Shown here one piece after another: positions 32,865-44,560 of a stretch of DNA of 64,000 nt. The notes beneath the pieces were generated by a model, which saw only the letters and a program-made list of their open reading frames with translations, had not been told where the DNA came from and did not search any database. The stretch is from Cycas panzhihuaensis. Lineage: Eukaryota; Cycadophyta. The translations under genes were made by a program, and so were the position numbers. Where the stretch lies: NCBI GenBank assembly GCA_023213395.1, contig CM041465.1, positions 75,089,741-75,153,740 on the forward strand, written 5' to 3'. Positions within the stretch are counted from its first letter, which is position 1. The number at the start of each line of letters is the position of its first letter.

Positions 32865-34862
32865 GGTGTCTTTTTAGAAGGGAAGAAATGAATAAGGGAC
32901 TATAAAAGTGATGGCAATAAATGACTAATCACAATTTACAAATAGGAAATGTAATGAAGTAGTGCAGCAGAAGGAAGAAGAAGTGAGAATGGTTACTCAA
33001 AGATGAAGGAAGCAACTTAGAAAAAAGTCACCAACACTTGTGACAAATATTAACCTGACGCAGTAGGAATATGAGAAGTACTATGATAAAAATTGGCCAC
33101 TAACACTTGTGGCAAATATTAATCTGACATAGTAGGAATATGAGAAGCACTATGATTGTGATTACACTATGGATCACTTTTTACAAATAAGTAAGTGATC
33201 AATATACAAGATTGTAGGCCAATATAGAAGCTGACATCATTAGGTTTACACAACTTGAAACTCAAATGTAGGATGTGTAATCAACCCAATAACCTCTAAC
33301 TTGTGTCCAACATGTAGTTGAGGTTGTTGAAGGGATGCTTAGGCTTCTAGTAGAATTAAGTTGGCCTTCACCATGATACCGCAGAATTGTGCTTGGTGAT
33401 GAAATCCAAGTCACAACGGAGGCTAGGTACTCCTAATCCTCACCCAATTCACCAATGAGAAGCTATATACCTCCTCTAAAGAGTGGTATGTGCATACCCA
33501 TGGCTATGATGGATATTGGATTGGGTATATTTTAATCTTGTATTAAAGTTTTAGTTTTCCCAGTTGGTTATCAAGATGATCCCTGATTGAGGCACGATGG
33601 TATGGCTAACCAAACCTCGCCAATATTCCAGTTTAGTCCAGTCCCAACTTGAAACCCACACCTCCTTTATGGCATGAAATTCTACCAACCAAGGTATCTC
33701 AACCTTGGTGAGTGTGTAAACAGGTATAAGATGGCAAAAAATAGCATACGTGATGCATTCATTTTAAGAAGAGTGAAAAGATTATTGAATTGCATCAAAT
33801 GTACATTTAACTGAAAATAGAATGCTTACTTAGAGTACTTTTAGAGTGCTTGCTTGAAGTGTCTTTAGAGTGATAAAATGCAATGCTAATAAGTAAGTGA
33901 GGACACCAGTTATTGCTCTGATCCAGATGTTTTTTCTCACTTTTACAATGGGCTTTTAAGCCTTATAAAAAGAAGGAAGAAATTTTCTTCACCTTTTTTT
34001 TTGGTTAATACAAAAAAAATAGTCTTCACTAAATCAGTAATAACTTTCTCCCATGATGTCAAAATGGAGTGCTAGTTTTTGTGTTACAAAGTAGACTCAG
34101 AGCATCATCCTCAAGAAGTGGAATTAGGTCCAAATGAGGTTTGGAAAGTTTTTGACAGCCCCTCAAAGTTAGGAAATTATATTTTTCTAGAATTCTTACT
34201 AAAAATAACTGCTGTTCACTAAAACATCAATAACTTCCTCATACAGAATCCAAATTAGGTGCCAATTTTTGTGTTGGAAAGTAGACTCAAAGCTTATCTT
34301 TGACAAGTATAATCACTCCAATTGGATCTCTATAGAAGATTTTGCAGACCTATGAAGTTTAATAATCAAATTATATTTCTATAGAAATTTCAGCTTGCTA
34401 ATATCTCATTAACACATGATACCATATGAAATTTCCATCATTTTTTGATCACCAGGATCCCAATATGGGTAAGGTGAGAGAATACAATTATAGATATTTT
34501 AAATAGCTCAAAATTCTTTTAAAAAAAGGGTAAAACCTCCCCTTATAATCATTCTTCTAAATGCTGGAAAATTTTCAACAGCATTTCCCCTTGTTAAATG
34601 GACAAAAAGAGGGGAAAGAAACGGAAGAATGCGATAGCATGAATGGCCAGCAAAGGATTAGAATCCTTGGGCCTTAAAACTCCTTATATTATACTTTCAA
34701 ACCTACAAAAGAGAAAGGAAAAGCAAACAATACAAAATATGCTATCATAATAACTTGAAAATATTTCTAAATTCACTTTCACAATCTCCTTCACCACATG
34801 GATTGTGGGGAGAAGGAAGTGATGGCTCTATTGCAAGTGCAAGTGAGGAATATGAAGGAAGC
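32865..34862 (-). other. H leader between PBS and gag
   Basis: About 2 kb without recognised coding sequence, AT-rich. A direct repeat of about 60 bp (CACCAACACTTGTGACAAATATTAA and the similar CACTAACACTTGTGGCAAA..., about 33029 and 33102) lies near the gag side. Confidence 0.6.
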
Positions 34863-34878
34863 AAGCTCTAATACCACA
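34863..34878 (-). promoter_or_regulatory. H primer-binding site
   Basis: TGGTATTAGAGCTTGC on the minus strand, 2 nt from the LTR end; one C-to-T change from the initiator tRNA-Met complement. Confidence 0.92.
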
Positions 34879-35176
34879 TGAAAAGAGTGGATCTATCCTT
34901 CATCTCCATGCACTAAACATAAAGGTAAACATGGGAGCAAGAGAGACTTAAGAGAAAGAAAGTAGCTCTCACAAAATGGGGAGGTAAGAATGAATCTCCT
35001 CCATTGAGATTTTACTTTTATATTGAGAGAGGGAGCATTAAAGTTAGGTGAAATGAAATTACACAGAATGCACATGAAAGTGCATTTCACTTAAGTGATC
35101 TAATTTAAAGTTCACTTAAGACCCTTTTTCGAAATAATCAACTAATGTAATGACCTTATGTCATTAACCCTTTTCA
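34879..35176 (-). repeat. H 5' LTR
   Basis: 298 bp, starts TGAAAAGAGTGGATC and ends CCCTTTTCA on the plus strand; bounded by the PBS and the TSD GTTAG. Confidence 0.95.
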
Positions 35177-35713
35177 GTTAGAACCCCCCCCTCCCCCCTC
35201 CCACAAAGAGGGGGTTCAGGGGTGATATCCATTGAACTAAAATTATAGTGCTATCAAACATACTAAATTATAAAGAGAATCAAGGTTATTCATTTAAAAT
35301 ACCCCATATTTAATGGTTAAGATTTGTGCCTTGTATAACTCTCTTATATAGCCTGATTTAGGATGTTTTTTCTATTATGTCGATGGTATTTCATGTATTG
35401 GATGTACTGTGAGGAGTAAGGTAGTTGGTTATAATTACTATGAGTATTTTTCTATAAATTATATATATTTCTCTATTCTTAGATTATAAAGATCGATACC
35501 TTTCATGTGTGGATGTTTCCTAATACACTGCTAGGGTTTTACCATATTATATCTAGTGTGTATGTGACGCTTTAGCTTTTTGATTTATTTGTTGTACTAT
35601 CTCTAGTTTAAGAACTTTCATGCTAAATTTCAGGTTCAATTCCTGTAACTAGTTGCAAAATAGTTTAGATCTTGGTGGTAGGTTTTGGTTATTCATACAT
35701 AGTTTTCTCAACA
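35177..35713 (+). repeat. F 3' LTR, piece 2
   Basis: Collinear with 19120-19661 (AAAGAGGGGGTT, TAAATTATAAAGAGAATC, TATATATTTCTCTATTCTTAGA, TTTTCTCAACA). Ends at 35713. Confidence 0.9.
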
Positions 35714-36422
35714 TTTATAACATGCAAGTTCTAATTTAAGGGTTGCAAAACACATATTTGAAGCTTATTGTTTGAAGCTAAAAATTATTGTAGAGGAGTT
35801 CTAAATATAGGCCTAATCACCCTACACAAATAGTAAATTTTCTATAAATAAGAGGGAATCAAATGCATCAAATCTACTCCAAAAAATTAAAAAAAAATTA
35901 AAGGTCTTGTGATAGTTACTTACAACATTAGTTATGGATGTTGCCGCTATAGCTATTGTTGTTATACAAGCTCCAAGATTATAAGGAATTAGACTATGGC
36001 ATAGAATTGGTAGGTTCAATTACTATTATCTATTCTAAGTAAAAAGATTAATCACCTTACTACTGTTGAGTTCTACTAAGTTAACAAATGCTGCTAAATA
36101 TCAAGAGTCCTTCTCTTTTAACGTGAGATTAGTTTTTCCAAAGAAATAAAAATATGGCCCACTCCATGTAACCGCATAATAAAAAGTTAGAATGGTCAAC
36201 ATCCTATCATATTCTTACCAATCATTTAGAAGATTTATGTTATCACCACCTGAGTAAAACCTTAAAGTACTCTAGGTTTGGTAATATCGTTTTTACCATG
36301 TAGGGTGAAGGAGAAATTGCAACTCTCATAGCAATGTTATCCCTTACAAACCCAGAGATGGGGTAGAAATAATAGGCATAATAAGCTAGGGAAGACAATA
36401 AGGATATAGTTATAAGACAAGC
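35714..36422 (+). other. E interior before the CHLM fragment
   Basis: AT-rich; starts with TTTAT, the probable right TSD of F. No recognised coding sequence. The last codons before 36423 (GYSYKTSN) sit where the SAM-binding glycine motif of CHLM would be, but are too changed to claim. Confidence 0.45.
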
Positions 36423-36881
36423 AATTTAGCCATTCCTTTAACAATATAGGGAGCCATACTCTTAGCCAGTGATATTTCATCTACAATGGTGGTAGAAGTA
36501 GAGAGAAAAGCCAATAAAATAATGCCCATCTCCAATGGTGAAGCTTCCATGGCAACCACAATAAAGAAACCCATATTTGAAACTAGATATTTGGAGTCAC
36601 TAAATGGAAAATACCATATAGTCGCATGCCTAAATGTTCTGATACATTACCCACAAGATGAAGTTATAGGAATGATTGCCCGTCTTGACTCTTTAGCTGA
36701 TGAACATCTCATCTTGAGTTTTGTACCAAAAACTCTATATTATAGTATTTTAAAGTAGATTAGTGAGGTTTTCCCAGGGCCTTCAAAGGCTACCAAGGCT
36801 TATTTACACTCTAAAGAGGGTATAGAGGTAGTTGCATTGGTGCTTACAAAGGAAATCAACTTTCTATGCATTGTAGGGTAA
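36423..36881 (+). pseudogene. CHLM: Mg-protoporphyrin IX methyltransferase (CHLM) fragment
   Basis: One frame reads the C-terminal half of plant CHLM, the plastid enzyme that transfers a methyl group from S-adenosylmethionine to Mg-protoporphyrin IX in chlorophyll synthesis. Blocks seen: LAIPLTI*GAILLASDIS, MVVEVERKA, NGEASM, IFETRYLESLNGKYHIVACL, CLNVLIHYPQDE, MIARLDSLADEHLILSFVP, KTLYYSILK and, after a TAG at 36756, FPGPSKATKAYLHS. The family normally has CLDVLIHYPQ and SFAPKT. About 152 codons are covered of roughly 310-320; the N-terminus, transit peptide and last 20 or so residues are missing. Two TAG stops and a TAA prove it is dead. It is uninterrupted by intron-like sequence and lies in sense within element E, which suggests capture of an mRNA-derived piece, though a separate processed pseudogene is possible. 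Confidence 0.88.
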
Positions 36882-38034
36882 CCTCAAGAAGCATGGGTAA
36901 GCCTAGTGGAACTTGAAAATTTGTAAATCCACAGAATGAACCTGTAACTTTTAATAATAGTGACCACATATAGATAGAGAGAAAATGATGAACGAAAAAG
37001 ACATTCAAAACCCTAAAAATTTTTAGGTTTAATATTTTTTATCTTTTATTAATGTTTTCATTTTGACAGACATATTTTCATTTTGAATGTTGGTAGACAT
37101 CAAATCAATATTCACAAGGGTTACTATCTTTTTGCATTTGTAAAAATGAATTTAATCATATTTGATATTTTTTTTGGGTCCACCCAACCCCCTCATTCTT
37201 TAGCCCTCGATCATATGCAATATTCATATGATCTTTAGCTAGCTAATGAAAGGGGCTAAGCCCCCAGTTTTTAATATTTTTAGAGTCCTTATCATTGTTT
37301 TGGCTGTAACTTAAGTTAGGAGGCTTTGTTTTCAGTCCTATTAGTTGCGTTGGATTTATAACTAAGAGAGCTTTCATTTTGTAGGTCACTTGATACTATT
37401 GAGAGTTTATTTGAAGTAGAAAATTTAGTTCAAAGTTTAAAGTTTTTTTTAAAACTTTATTTTTCTTCATTTTTTCAACACTTGCAAGTATATACATGTA
37501 TTTTTAAAGGCTCCATGATATTTATTGTTATGATGTATCCCAAATGGGGGAATAACATGTATTAAGGTCTTATTTTTGTATCTAGAGAACTCAATTCATA
37601 TTGAAATTTATTATATGAGAGAGTCATTCATGTTATACTTGAGTCACATCTATGTTTCAAGTCATGTATTAACATTTATTATTGGATTTTTAACCCATGG
37701 TGTCATGATGTAAGCTTAAAGAGGTACATTTTTATCCTATAGAGGTAATTTAAGGCCATAGAGCCATTTGAAGACTGTTTGTATTATCTTATTTAAGCAA
37801 GAGGTGGTATCCCTTTTCAACTGCTCTTGCTGGTGATGAATGAACTATATACGCAAAGGAACATCCTAGATAACTAGCAGTCATAGTGATTGGTTACCCA
37901 TGTGATCTGATGGATGGTGTTCTCTTCATATAGACATCAATAGATAATTATATTATTGCAATATCTTATGATCCAACATTCATTTGAAGACTCGACACTT
38001 ATCATTTTATGTGGTATTTCATTATGTAATTAAC
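36882..38034 (+). other. E interior after the CHLM fragment
   Basis: AT-rich with no gene recognised. Contains the hairpin at 37209-37233 that also occurs in element W. Ends at the PPT. Confidence 0.5.
37197..37260. repeat. Hairpin GATCATATG/CATATGATC shared with element W
   Basis: Perfect 9-bp arms (37209-37217 and 37225-37233) around a 7-nt loop, preceded by TTTAGCCC and followed by CTTTAGCTAGCTAATG. Element W has TTAGCCCCCTAAGTCATATGG and CCATATGACCATTAGTTG at 57616-57660. Confidence 0.65.
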
Positions 38035-38050
38035 TATTATTGGGGGGAAA
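38035..38050 (+). promoter_or_regulatory. E polypurine tract
   Basis: ATTATTGGGGGGAAA directly precedes the right LTR. Confidence 0.8.
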
Positions 38051-38397
38051 TATTAGGTGTAATACCCAATCACATAATTACCTTTATGTACACTCTCTCT
38101 ACATTTATGTGTATTTTATACTTAAGGTTATAAGCCACATAGAGATGTGTGATACCTCTGAGATTGACCAATGGGGTTCTCTCATTGATGGTGAGCTTGT
38201 ACTATATGTATGTATATTATCATTAATCCTAATTTAAGTTTTAGCCATTTCTCCATCACTTTTGTTCATTTACACATACTTCATCTTCTTTTTGCTTTAT
38301 TATTATATCATTAACTCACCATCTTAGTTAATCTATTGCATACATAGCATATTATTTTCTAACTTGGTATAGAGCTTTACATACTTATTTTCTAATA
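38051..38397 (+). repeat. E 3' LTR
   Basis: 347 bp, TATTAGGTGTAATACC to TCTAATA. Holds TGGTATAGAGCTT at 38365-38377, a PBS relic 33 bp before the end. Confidence 0.9.
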
Positions 38398-40109
38398 AAA
38401 TACTACCAAATTTTTACTAGATATTGTTAGTTCTCTTTTATTGTTTAGAAGTTGGTTGAAGACTATTCTTCTTGAAAAATTGTTAATTTTGCTAAAAGGA
38501 TTAAAGGGCTACTTTCACCTTAATTTGTTGTCCAGCTCTTTAGCTTAACTTCTCATTCATCTATTGAGATCATCTCCTTATAGTTCTTATTGATTTCTTA
38601 TACACATTATGCTTTCCTTTAATATTTTTTGTTATTAAACCAGTCATTCTCATGGTACTTAGGGCTTGGTGGTAATATGTTGAGAAGAAGTGAAGCATCA
38701 TTCTAAGGAATACTTCACTCATTTCATTTAGGTCAGAGGTAACTTTGTTTGAATTAGTTGTTAGCTTAGAAATTAGTGAAGGTTTATTTTAAGATCTTTC
38801 AAAAAATTAATTTAAAAAAAAGGATCTTTCATTACTATTTTGCTCTTATTTTTAGTAAAATCTAGTTATTTTTTACTAGTCTTTTGAGTGGTTAGGCTTG
38901 GTATTAAACCATTTTTTATTCCAAGCTTCTATCACACATTGTTCAAGTTATTAAAAGACTATATTTTATAATTAAGCCCATTTCAATTTTTTGTTATAGT
39001 CTTTTAATAAGTAATTACATTTGTACATCCCTATTTATTCTAACTCATAACTCTCAATAAATTATGCCCTAATATGGGTTAAAGTAAATCAAACCAAACT
39101 CTTGAGAGGAGGTGAGTGATAAATAAGAAAGGGATCTTTAAGCAAGATGAGCACTTCAACTCTCTTCCATAGTATTGTAGGTGACTCAAGCTAATTCTAT
39201 CTTTTATGAAAAGTACATTTTATACTACATGATTATTATTAGAAACTTGATAAGCTTATGAAGTTTCATTTGAGATCCTTTTTTGAAAGAATTATTATAA
39301 TATCTATGCCATTTTTTCTTTCATCAATTAGTGACATTTTAACAGAAGGGGAAACTGGAAGGAGTGAAATCATTTGGCCACAAGCTATATTGCAAGGTAC
39401 TCATTTCTCTTCTCAATACCTCCATTCTCTTTTCTCTATTTCCATGTTTTATAAGTAAGTAAAGAGAGAAGTAAAAAGCAAAGGGAAAATATATGTTTCT
39501 TGTATTGATTTTTTTCTTTGTTTGACTTTTCCCTTTAACTTATCTATTGAAGAAGAAAAGATAGTTGAGAGGTTGTTGAATAGGTTTAGAGCTAAGAACT
39601 TATGATTATCTAATTGCTAATTTCTTTCACTCTTTCATTTCCTATTGACTAACTCTAAAAGATTGGAAAAGAAAAGTGAAAGATTGGTCAAAGTAGCTCC
39701 TTTGTCACTTGTGTTTGATTATTTCTCTTTTATTTTAAATCATTTAAGAAATATAAAAAGAAAAGAAGGGAAGGAATTACATTCACATATCCTATGTTTT
39801 GGTTGATTATATGTACACTCTTTATTAGATTCATTCAAACTAAGAATGCACACTAGATTTACAAGTAGGATTGGTTTATTATTGTTTAGTGTAGTTTAAG
39901 TTGATTAGATCTAGATTTATTTCTTTCATGCACATGAAAATAATTTCAAAATTTAAACTAGTTTAATTCCTTCACCTTTTTATCAATTCCACAAGTAGAT
40001 AAGACCTCTCTTTAGAGGTTGGTTCAAAGGGTTACTTCTTGAGACTTGTCACCTCAAGTTTATTTCTCATAGACTTACTCTAGGTAGTTGTACCCAAGCT
40101 ATGATACCA
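38398..40109 (+). repeat. T 5' LTR, piece 3
   Basis: Collinear with 46096-47844: CTACCAAxTTTTTACTA, GTACTTAGGGCTTGGTGGTAA, CAAACCAAACTCTTGAGAGG, GGTTAGATCTAGATT-like and TTCCACAAGTAGATAAGACC blocks. Ends at the CA of GATACCA. Confidence 0.93.
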
Positions 40110-40114
40110 TTTTT

Positions 40115-40133
40115 TGGTGACCATATTGGGGAG
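40115..40133 (+). promoter_or_regulatory. T primer-binding site, probable
   Basis: TGGTGACCATATTGGGGAG, 5 nt after the LTR end. Tat and Athila elements have TGGC-(G/C)-...-GGGGA sites of this shape; the tRNA cannot be named. Confidence 0.6.
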
Positions 40134-40608
40134 TTCCCAAAGCTTCCTAGTTGTACATTGTAGACCTACATCTTTTACATCTGCTTAAGAACTTTTATAA
40201 CACATTCTTGCTTAGTTAGATCCAAAGTGGATCTCATATATTGTTCCATGGATCACCATAGATTCTTTCCTCATCATGATCATGGAGCACTCATGTCTTA
40301 TATTCAAGGCCCTCTTACATATTCTTATTGACAGAATTTACATTGGGTTGCTTCTACTTATACCTAAGGTCATATCCTGGTGCAAGAACTTATTAGACGA
40401 GTACCTCATGCTTATGCATCTCGGACAAGCACAAGCCATAGTAGTTATGTTCAATCCTATCAGACTCATTCAACCTTTATTTCACAATAATCCCCTTTTC
40501 ATATAACCACATTACTTTAAGAGAGAAAGTCACATGTTGTCTATAATAAGAGCCCTTTCTTGTGTGAGGTTTTTCTTTATATTCTTCCCCTTTCATTCTT
40601 AAGTTACC
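40134..40608 (+). other. T leader
   Basis: No gene recognised; pyrimidine-rich near 40560-40600. The open frame 40276-40506 shows no motif. Confidence 0.5.
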
Positions 40609-41050
40609 TATGTTTAATGGGATACATGGGCAAGATCCTTCAAGTCAAGTTGAAGCATTTGCTTTGGTGTGTACTTATTATATGCCCAATGACCTTTTGA
40701 TGATAAGACCTTTCCCAAGAACATTGTGAGATAGTGCACTCAAGTGGTTTTACTAATTACCCTAGAATTCAATCCTCATATTCTAGTAATTGATAGATGC
40801 CTTTATAAGTGACTTTGATGTCACTTACCCTTTTTCAATGGAAGAAAATGCCCTTTTTACAATCAAGTGAAAATATGATGAATTTAAAATAGATTTTTAG
40901 GAGTGCTTCTTAGATCTTGATGAGGCATGTCAAACTCAAAATTTTGAAGAATTATTTTACCAAATCTATGAATATATTATACAATGAACCCATCAACATA
41001 CAACTTTGCTTTCACTAGTTTCTAACTAAATAGAGCCTCTCAATGCTAAG
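40609..41050 (+). pseudogene. T gag core
   Basis: Reads the capsid region of a Tat/Athila-type gag: LPMFNGIHGQDPSSQVEAFA, the CTYYMPNDLLMIRPFPRTL block, SALKWFY*LP, an AFISDFDVTYPFS block and ECFLDLDEACQ. The W-F-Y/LP and F-(I/L)-x-x-F pattern is that of the retrotransposon gag family. TAG and TAA stops occur at former Gln and Trp codons. U has a related, equally decayed gag at 49090-49500. Confidence 0.78.
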
Positions 41051-44000
41051 TCTAAAATGATTAGCATAATCATATACTTGAGCCTAATTCCATAAAAAGA
41101 ATGAAAAATTAGTTCATGTCACACAAGGGTAGTTGCCTAATCGATTTCTTCTAGTAGTCTCTTCACATCACAATAGGATGTGGGATCATTAATTGTGACC
41201 AACCTCATAGTTAGCTTCTTATTAATTGCACTATATATTCTTTTATACCTCTCCATAAGTTAAGTTGTGAGCCATTTTAAGATTGGTCTACCCCAAAAAT
41301 AGATTCCCATCCTATATATTAGGGATCTTGTTCCTCTGGTAGTGATAAGGTCTTAAATCCTCTCATTAACATCTCTTCCATCCATGATTTAGAGCTATTT
41401 ATAGAAATTTATTACGATTCCTTAAGTTAGCCCAATGAGCTTCCTCTTGAGGATGATCTTGATACTTACATTGATGAGGTTCCATAACTTTTTTCTATGT
41501 TTTCTACCAATCTTAACTTATAGGCACCTTAGGGATATTACTTTGATGACCTTATCCATTTAAATTAGGAGAGTTGCCTTTAAAAAAGTACCAAACGTAA
41601 TCCATTGGAAGAAGAGATTCAACCCCAAGATGATGAGATTGATTTATCCATTCTTACTATTAAGAAATCTATTCCACATGTTTTCTTAGGGGTTAGACTT
41701 GATTCATAGGGTCTTTCCCTTATCTAGGTCAAATTCAACATACCTACTAACTTGGGTATATCCATACTTGTTCACTTATTACACAATAAGAATTAGAGAC
41801 AATTCGATGAGTAATTGCCTTACCTTCCACCACATGCCCACTAAGGCAAGTTGGGGTCATATAAGATAGCTTAAACCCCCATATCTTTTAGTTAGACATA
41901 GAGTCTTTTCTCCACCTACTTTTTTAGGATCCTCAATGAAGTCCTTCTGATAACAATTTAGGGAGATCCCTCTTGAATACTAGTAAGTTTAACTCTAATC
42001 CCTTGATCTTTAGTATCCTACATTTGATTTGATTACATTATGAAGAGGTCTCTTTGGTAATAGATCCTATTAGGGATTGCATAACCCTTGTGAAGCCTTC
42101 ATAGGGAACTCCTTTGATCCATACCAATTGTTATCATGATCTAATTTCATATAGCCCACCCTTGACTTATATACATCTTGTGAAATATGCTTGTGAGGTT
42201 AAGACCACTTTGAAGTAGGTAATTTACCCTTATTTCTAAAGGCTCAACATCCTTTATAGCCTTAAGTATTTCATCCTCATTAAGTTGATTCCATTTCCCT
42301 TTGAGGTAAGGAATTTGATGTCATTGGGAAGAACCTTTTTTATGGGTTCAATGCTAACTAGTAAGCTAAGACCTTTATTAAATTCTATTGTTAAGGAGAA
42401 CAATTATTCTAAGGATCCCTTTAATAAGTTAACTCTTGGTTTCACCCAAGATTATAATGGAATAAGGCCATTGCATTGTATTATGATCCCTTACACTATT
42501 CTGAGGTGCTTACCTTGATTGTCCTTTCCTTTATACTTTGATAACTAATTTCTTACTTGCATGATTAGATTTGATGCATCTTCCCTTATTAAGGGTTTTT
42601 CTTATTAAGATAGAGTTCTAATTTATCCAGATAACCTTTACTCCACCATGAGCCTAAATTGAAACCTAATTCCATAATGAGAATAAACTACAGATCTAAG
42701 AAATTCATCTACTAAAGAGCTTAAACTATAGTAGTCTCCCTTATACTAGGAGATGGACATCCCTCTATAATAAGGATAAAACTATAACTCTGATACCCAT
42801 ACCATCTAATGAGCCAAAACTATGGTAAATCCTTCCTTTTTGATCTTTTCAAGTATTGTTTCAATATGGATATAGCTCTCCTCCTTTCTTATTTTGACTT
42901 CTAGATAAAGTTTGATACTTTCTTATATGTTAATCATTCTTAGCAATTATCTAAGTCTATTGTCTCACTACTAAACATAATCATTAGTTGTTAGGTACAC
43001 ATTCATTTGGTTCACCTTAATTAAAGCATTGTTACTCTTTCCTTTTGAGTTTTTCACTTAAAAAGAAAAGGGGAGGTATGCAACCCTAATTATCAACTCA
43101 ATAATAAATTATAATCTTGAATAGCCAACTTTTTATATTATGTAAGATACCTTATTTTTTTTTATACTTAGAACTATAGTTTTAGATTTTGACTTACTTT
43201 TACCTCTCATGATCTTATAAGTATGCTTCATAGATTTATATAATCTTCATACCAATTTACTCAACCTTTTCTCTATAGTTTTTTATGCCTTTTCACTATA
43301 TCTCCTAAAGTTTGTTGCTCATTCTATCATCATCCCCTCACACTTAGAGACACTTTGGTTTAGAGATCCTTTTAACTCATGTGGTTCAACCTTCAATGAT
43401 TTGGGTTCATGCCCTTATCTTTTTAGTTTTCTTAAAAAGGTCACCCTTGCTATAGTTTGATATGTTTTGATGTTTTATGATTAGGCTGATCATCGCTCAC
43501 TCAATGTGTTCATTTTCTCTCTTAATTGTATCTCAATGAAAATTATATAATGATCATAGTCAAAGTAATAAATGATTATCCTCTAGAAAGTGGGTTTAAC
43601 AATGCCTAGTTCACCATGACCCTCATCTAAACCATTATATGGAGTTATTTAAATAGTAATAGAGCCAAAAGAAAAAGAAATATAAGAAGAAAAATCAAGT
43701 AATAAAATAGTCCCTTTATGCCTTATCCCCTCTTGTTGTCTAGAGCAAGTTGTGTGATGACTTTATCTCCACCTATATTAGTGTAGTTTGGGTACATTTG
43801 GGTGCATTGTATAATATCTTTGGATCCATTTACTTGGGCCAATCTTCATATCAATTGTGATCAAAACCTATTTGACACTTTATAGCCTTTTACTTTTATG
43901 TGTGTTTAGGGTGATACGCTAATGATGAGTAGACTTGGTCATGATCCTATTTCTTTCTCATTTTATAGTTAAAACCAAGTTCCTAATATTAGAGCCACTT

Positions 44001-44560
44001 CCTCATAGGTTGATTTTTACAACCTCCCTATATCTATCATTTTATCTCTGAGTTTAATCCTTTTTTACCATGGCATTGAGCATACATACCAATGGGGGTA
44101 GTTGAGGTAATCTAGGACCATCTGTCACTGCATAGGTAGTTCATGACCAACTAGGCAATGTCTTAACCTTTACTAGCCTACTCCTATCCTAAGAAATCAA
44201 TAATGAAGCCAAATAGATTATGGTCATAGGAGCTCTAATAGATGTCATAGAGTTTCATAATGGTCCTATTGATCCTTTTTATGATTCCTAAGTTATAGTC
44301 CTTCAACTTGTTAGCAGTTATCATGTTTATTACCCTTAATTACACTTCCTTCATACTAAGGATTTATCATTAGTATCTTATTTTTCATCAATTACTATCT
44401 AACATATCTCACATAATTTAAACATCAAAGTTAATTCTCTAGTTTCTTATATTTTGGAGCATCATAGTTCATAACCTTATCCTTTTAAGTTGGGAGTAAT
44501 ACTCTATAATGAGTATAAAGCAACCCTATACTCCACAATGAGGATAAACTATGCCTTTGA
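41051..44560 (+). other. T interior without recognised pol
   Basis: About 3.5 kb. Acidic coding-like text (PLEEEIQPQDDEIDLSI near 41605) and an open frame at 42285-42518 show no RT, RNase H or integrase motif. Segments around 42640-42840 contain AAACTATxGTA-type words that recur in the tandem repeats, so the 3' untranslated region probably begins here. Confidence 0.5.

Larger units (their letters stand above)
27578..35176 (-). mobile_element. Element H: full-length Ty1/copia, best preserved
   Basis: Two 298-bp LTRs (27578-27875 and 34879-35176) with TSD GCTAG (27573-27577) and GTTAG (35177-35181). By eye the LTRs differ at about 17 positions, about 15 of them transitions. Minus-strand order: PBS, leader, gag, protease, integrase, RT, RNase H, PPT. 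Several long stretches are still open, but stops and frame changes occur in every gene. LTR ends are mirror images (TGAAAAG...CTTTTCA). H inserted into the 3' LTR of F. Confidence 0.95.
18985..35713 (+). mobile_element. Element F: full-length Ty1/copia, heavily decayed
   Basis: LTRs at 18985-19661 and 27456-35713 (the latter split by H). Probable TSD TTTAA (18980-18984) and TTTAT (35714-35718), one mismatch. Interior on the plus strand in copia order: gag, protease, integrase, RT (split by G), RNase H, PPT. Its own length is about 5.4 kb. Wording such as MEKFNGKNNFELWKL and LWHHRLGHMSERRL is that of the large plant copia group (Tork-like). TAG stops are abundant, so it has been silent for long. 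Confidence 0.9.
18170..38397 (+). mobile_element. Element E: LTR retroelement carrying a CHLM-like fragment
   Basis: LTRs of 348 and 347 bp (18170-18517 and 38051-38397) flank about 2.8 kb of own interior, the remaining 16.7 kb being element F and its inserts. TSD is AAATG (18165-18169) and AAATA (38398-38402). A PBS follows the left LTR and a G-rich PPT precedes the right one, so E runs on the plus strand. No gag or pol was recognised; the only identifiable coding sequence is a fragment of a host chlorophyll gene. E is therefore a non-autonomous element with a probable captured gene piece. Confidence 0.87.

Noticed and set aside
22399-35181. GTTAG occurring as TSD of both G and H
   Set aside because: The right TSD of H is GTTAG but the left is GCTAG; sharing a 5-mer with G is most simply chance and no target preference can be argued from two events.
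40098-40111. Reverse complement of a PBS-like word (AGCTATGATACCA) at the T LTR end
   Set aside because: The TSD, the PPT on the other side and the plus-strand site TGGTGACC show that T runs on the plus strand; this word is part of the LTR end.
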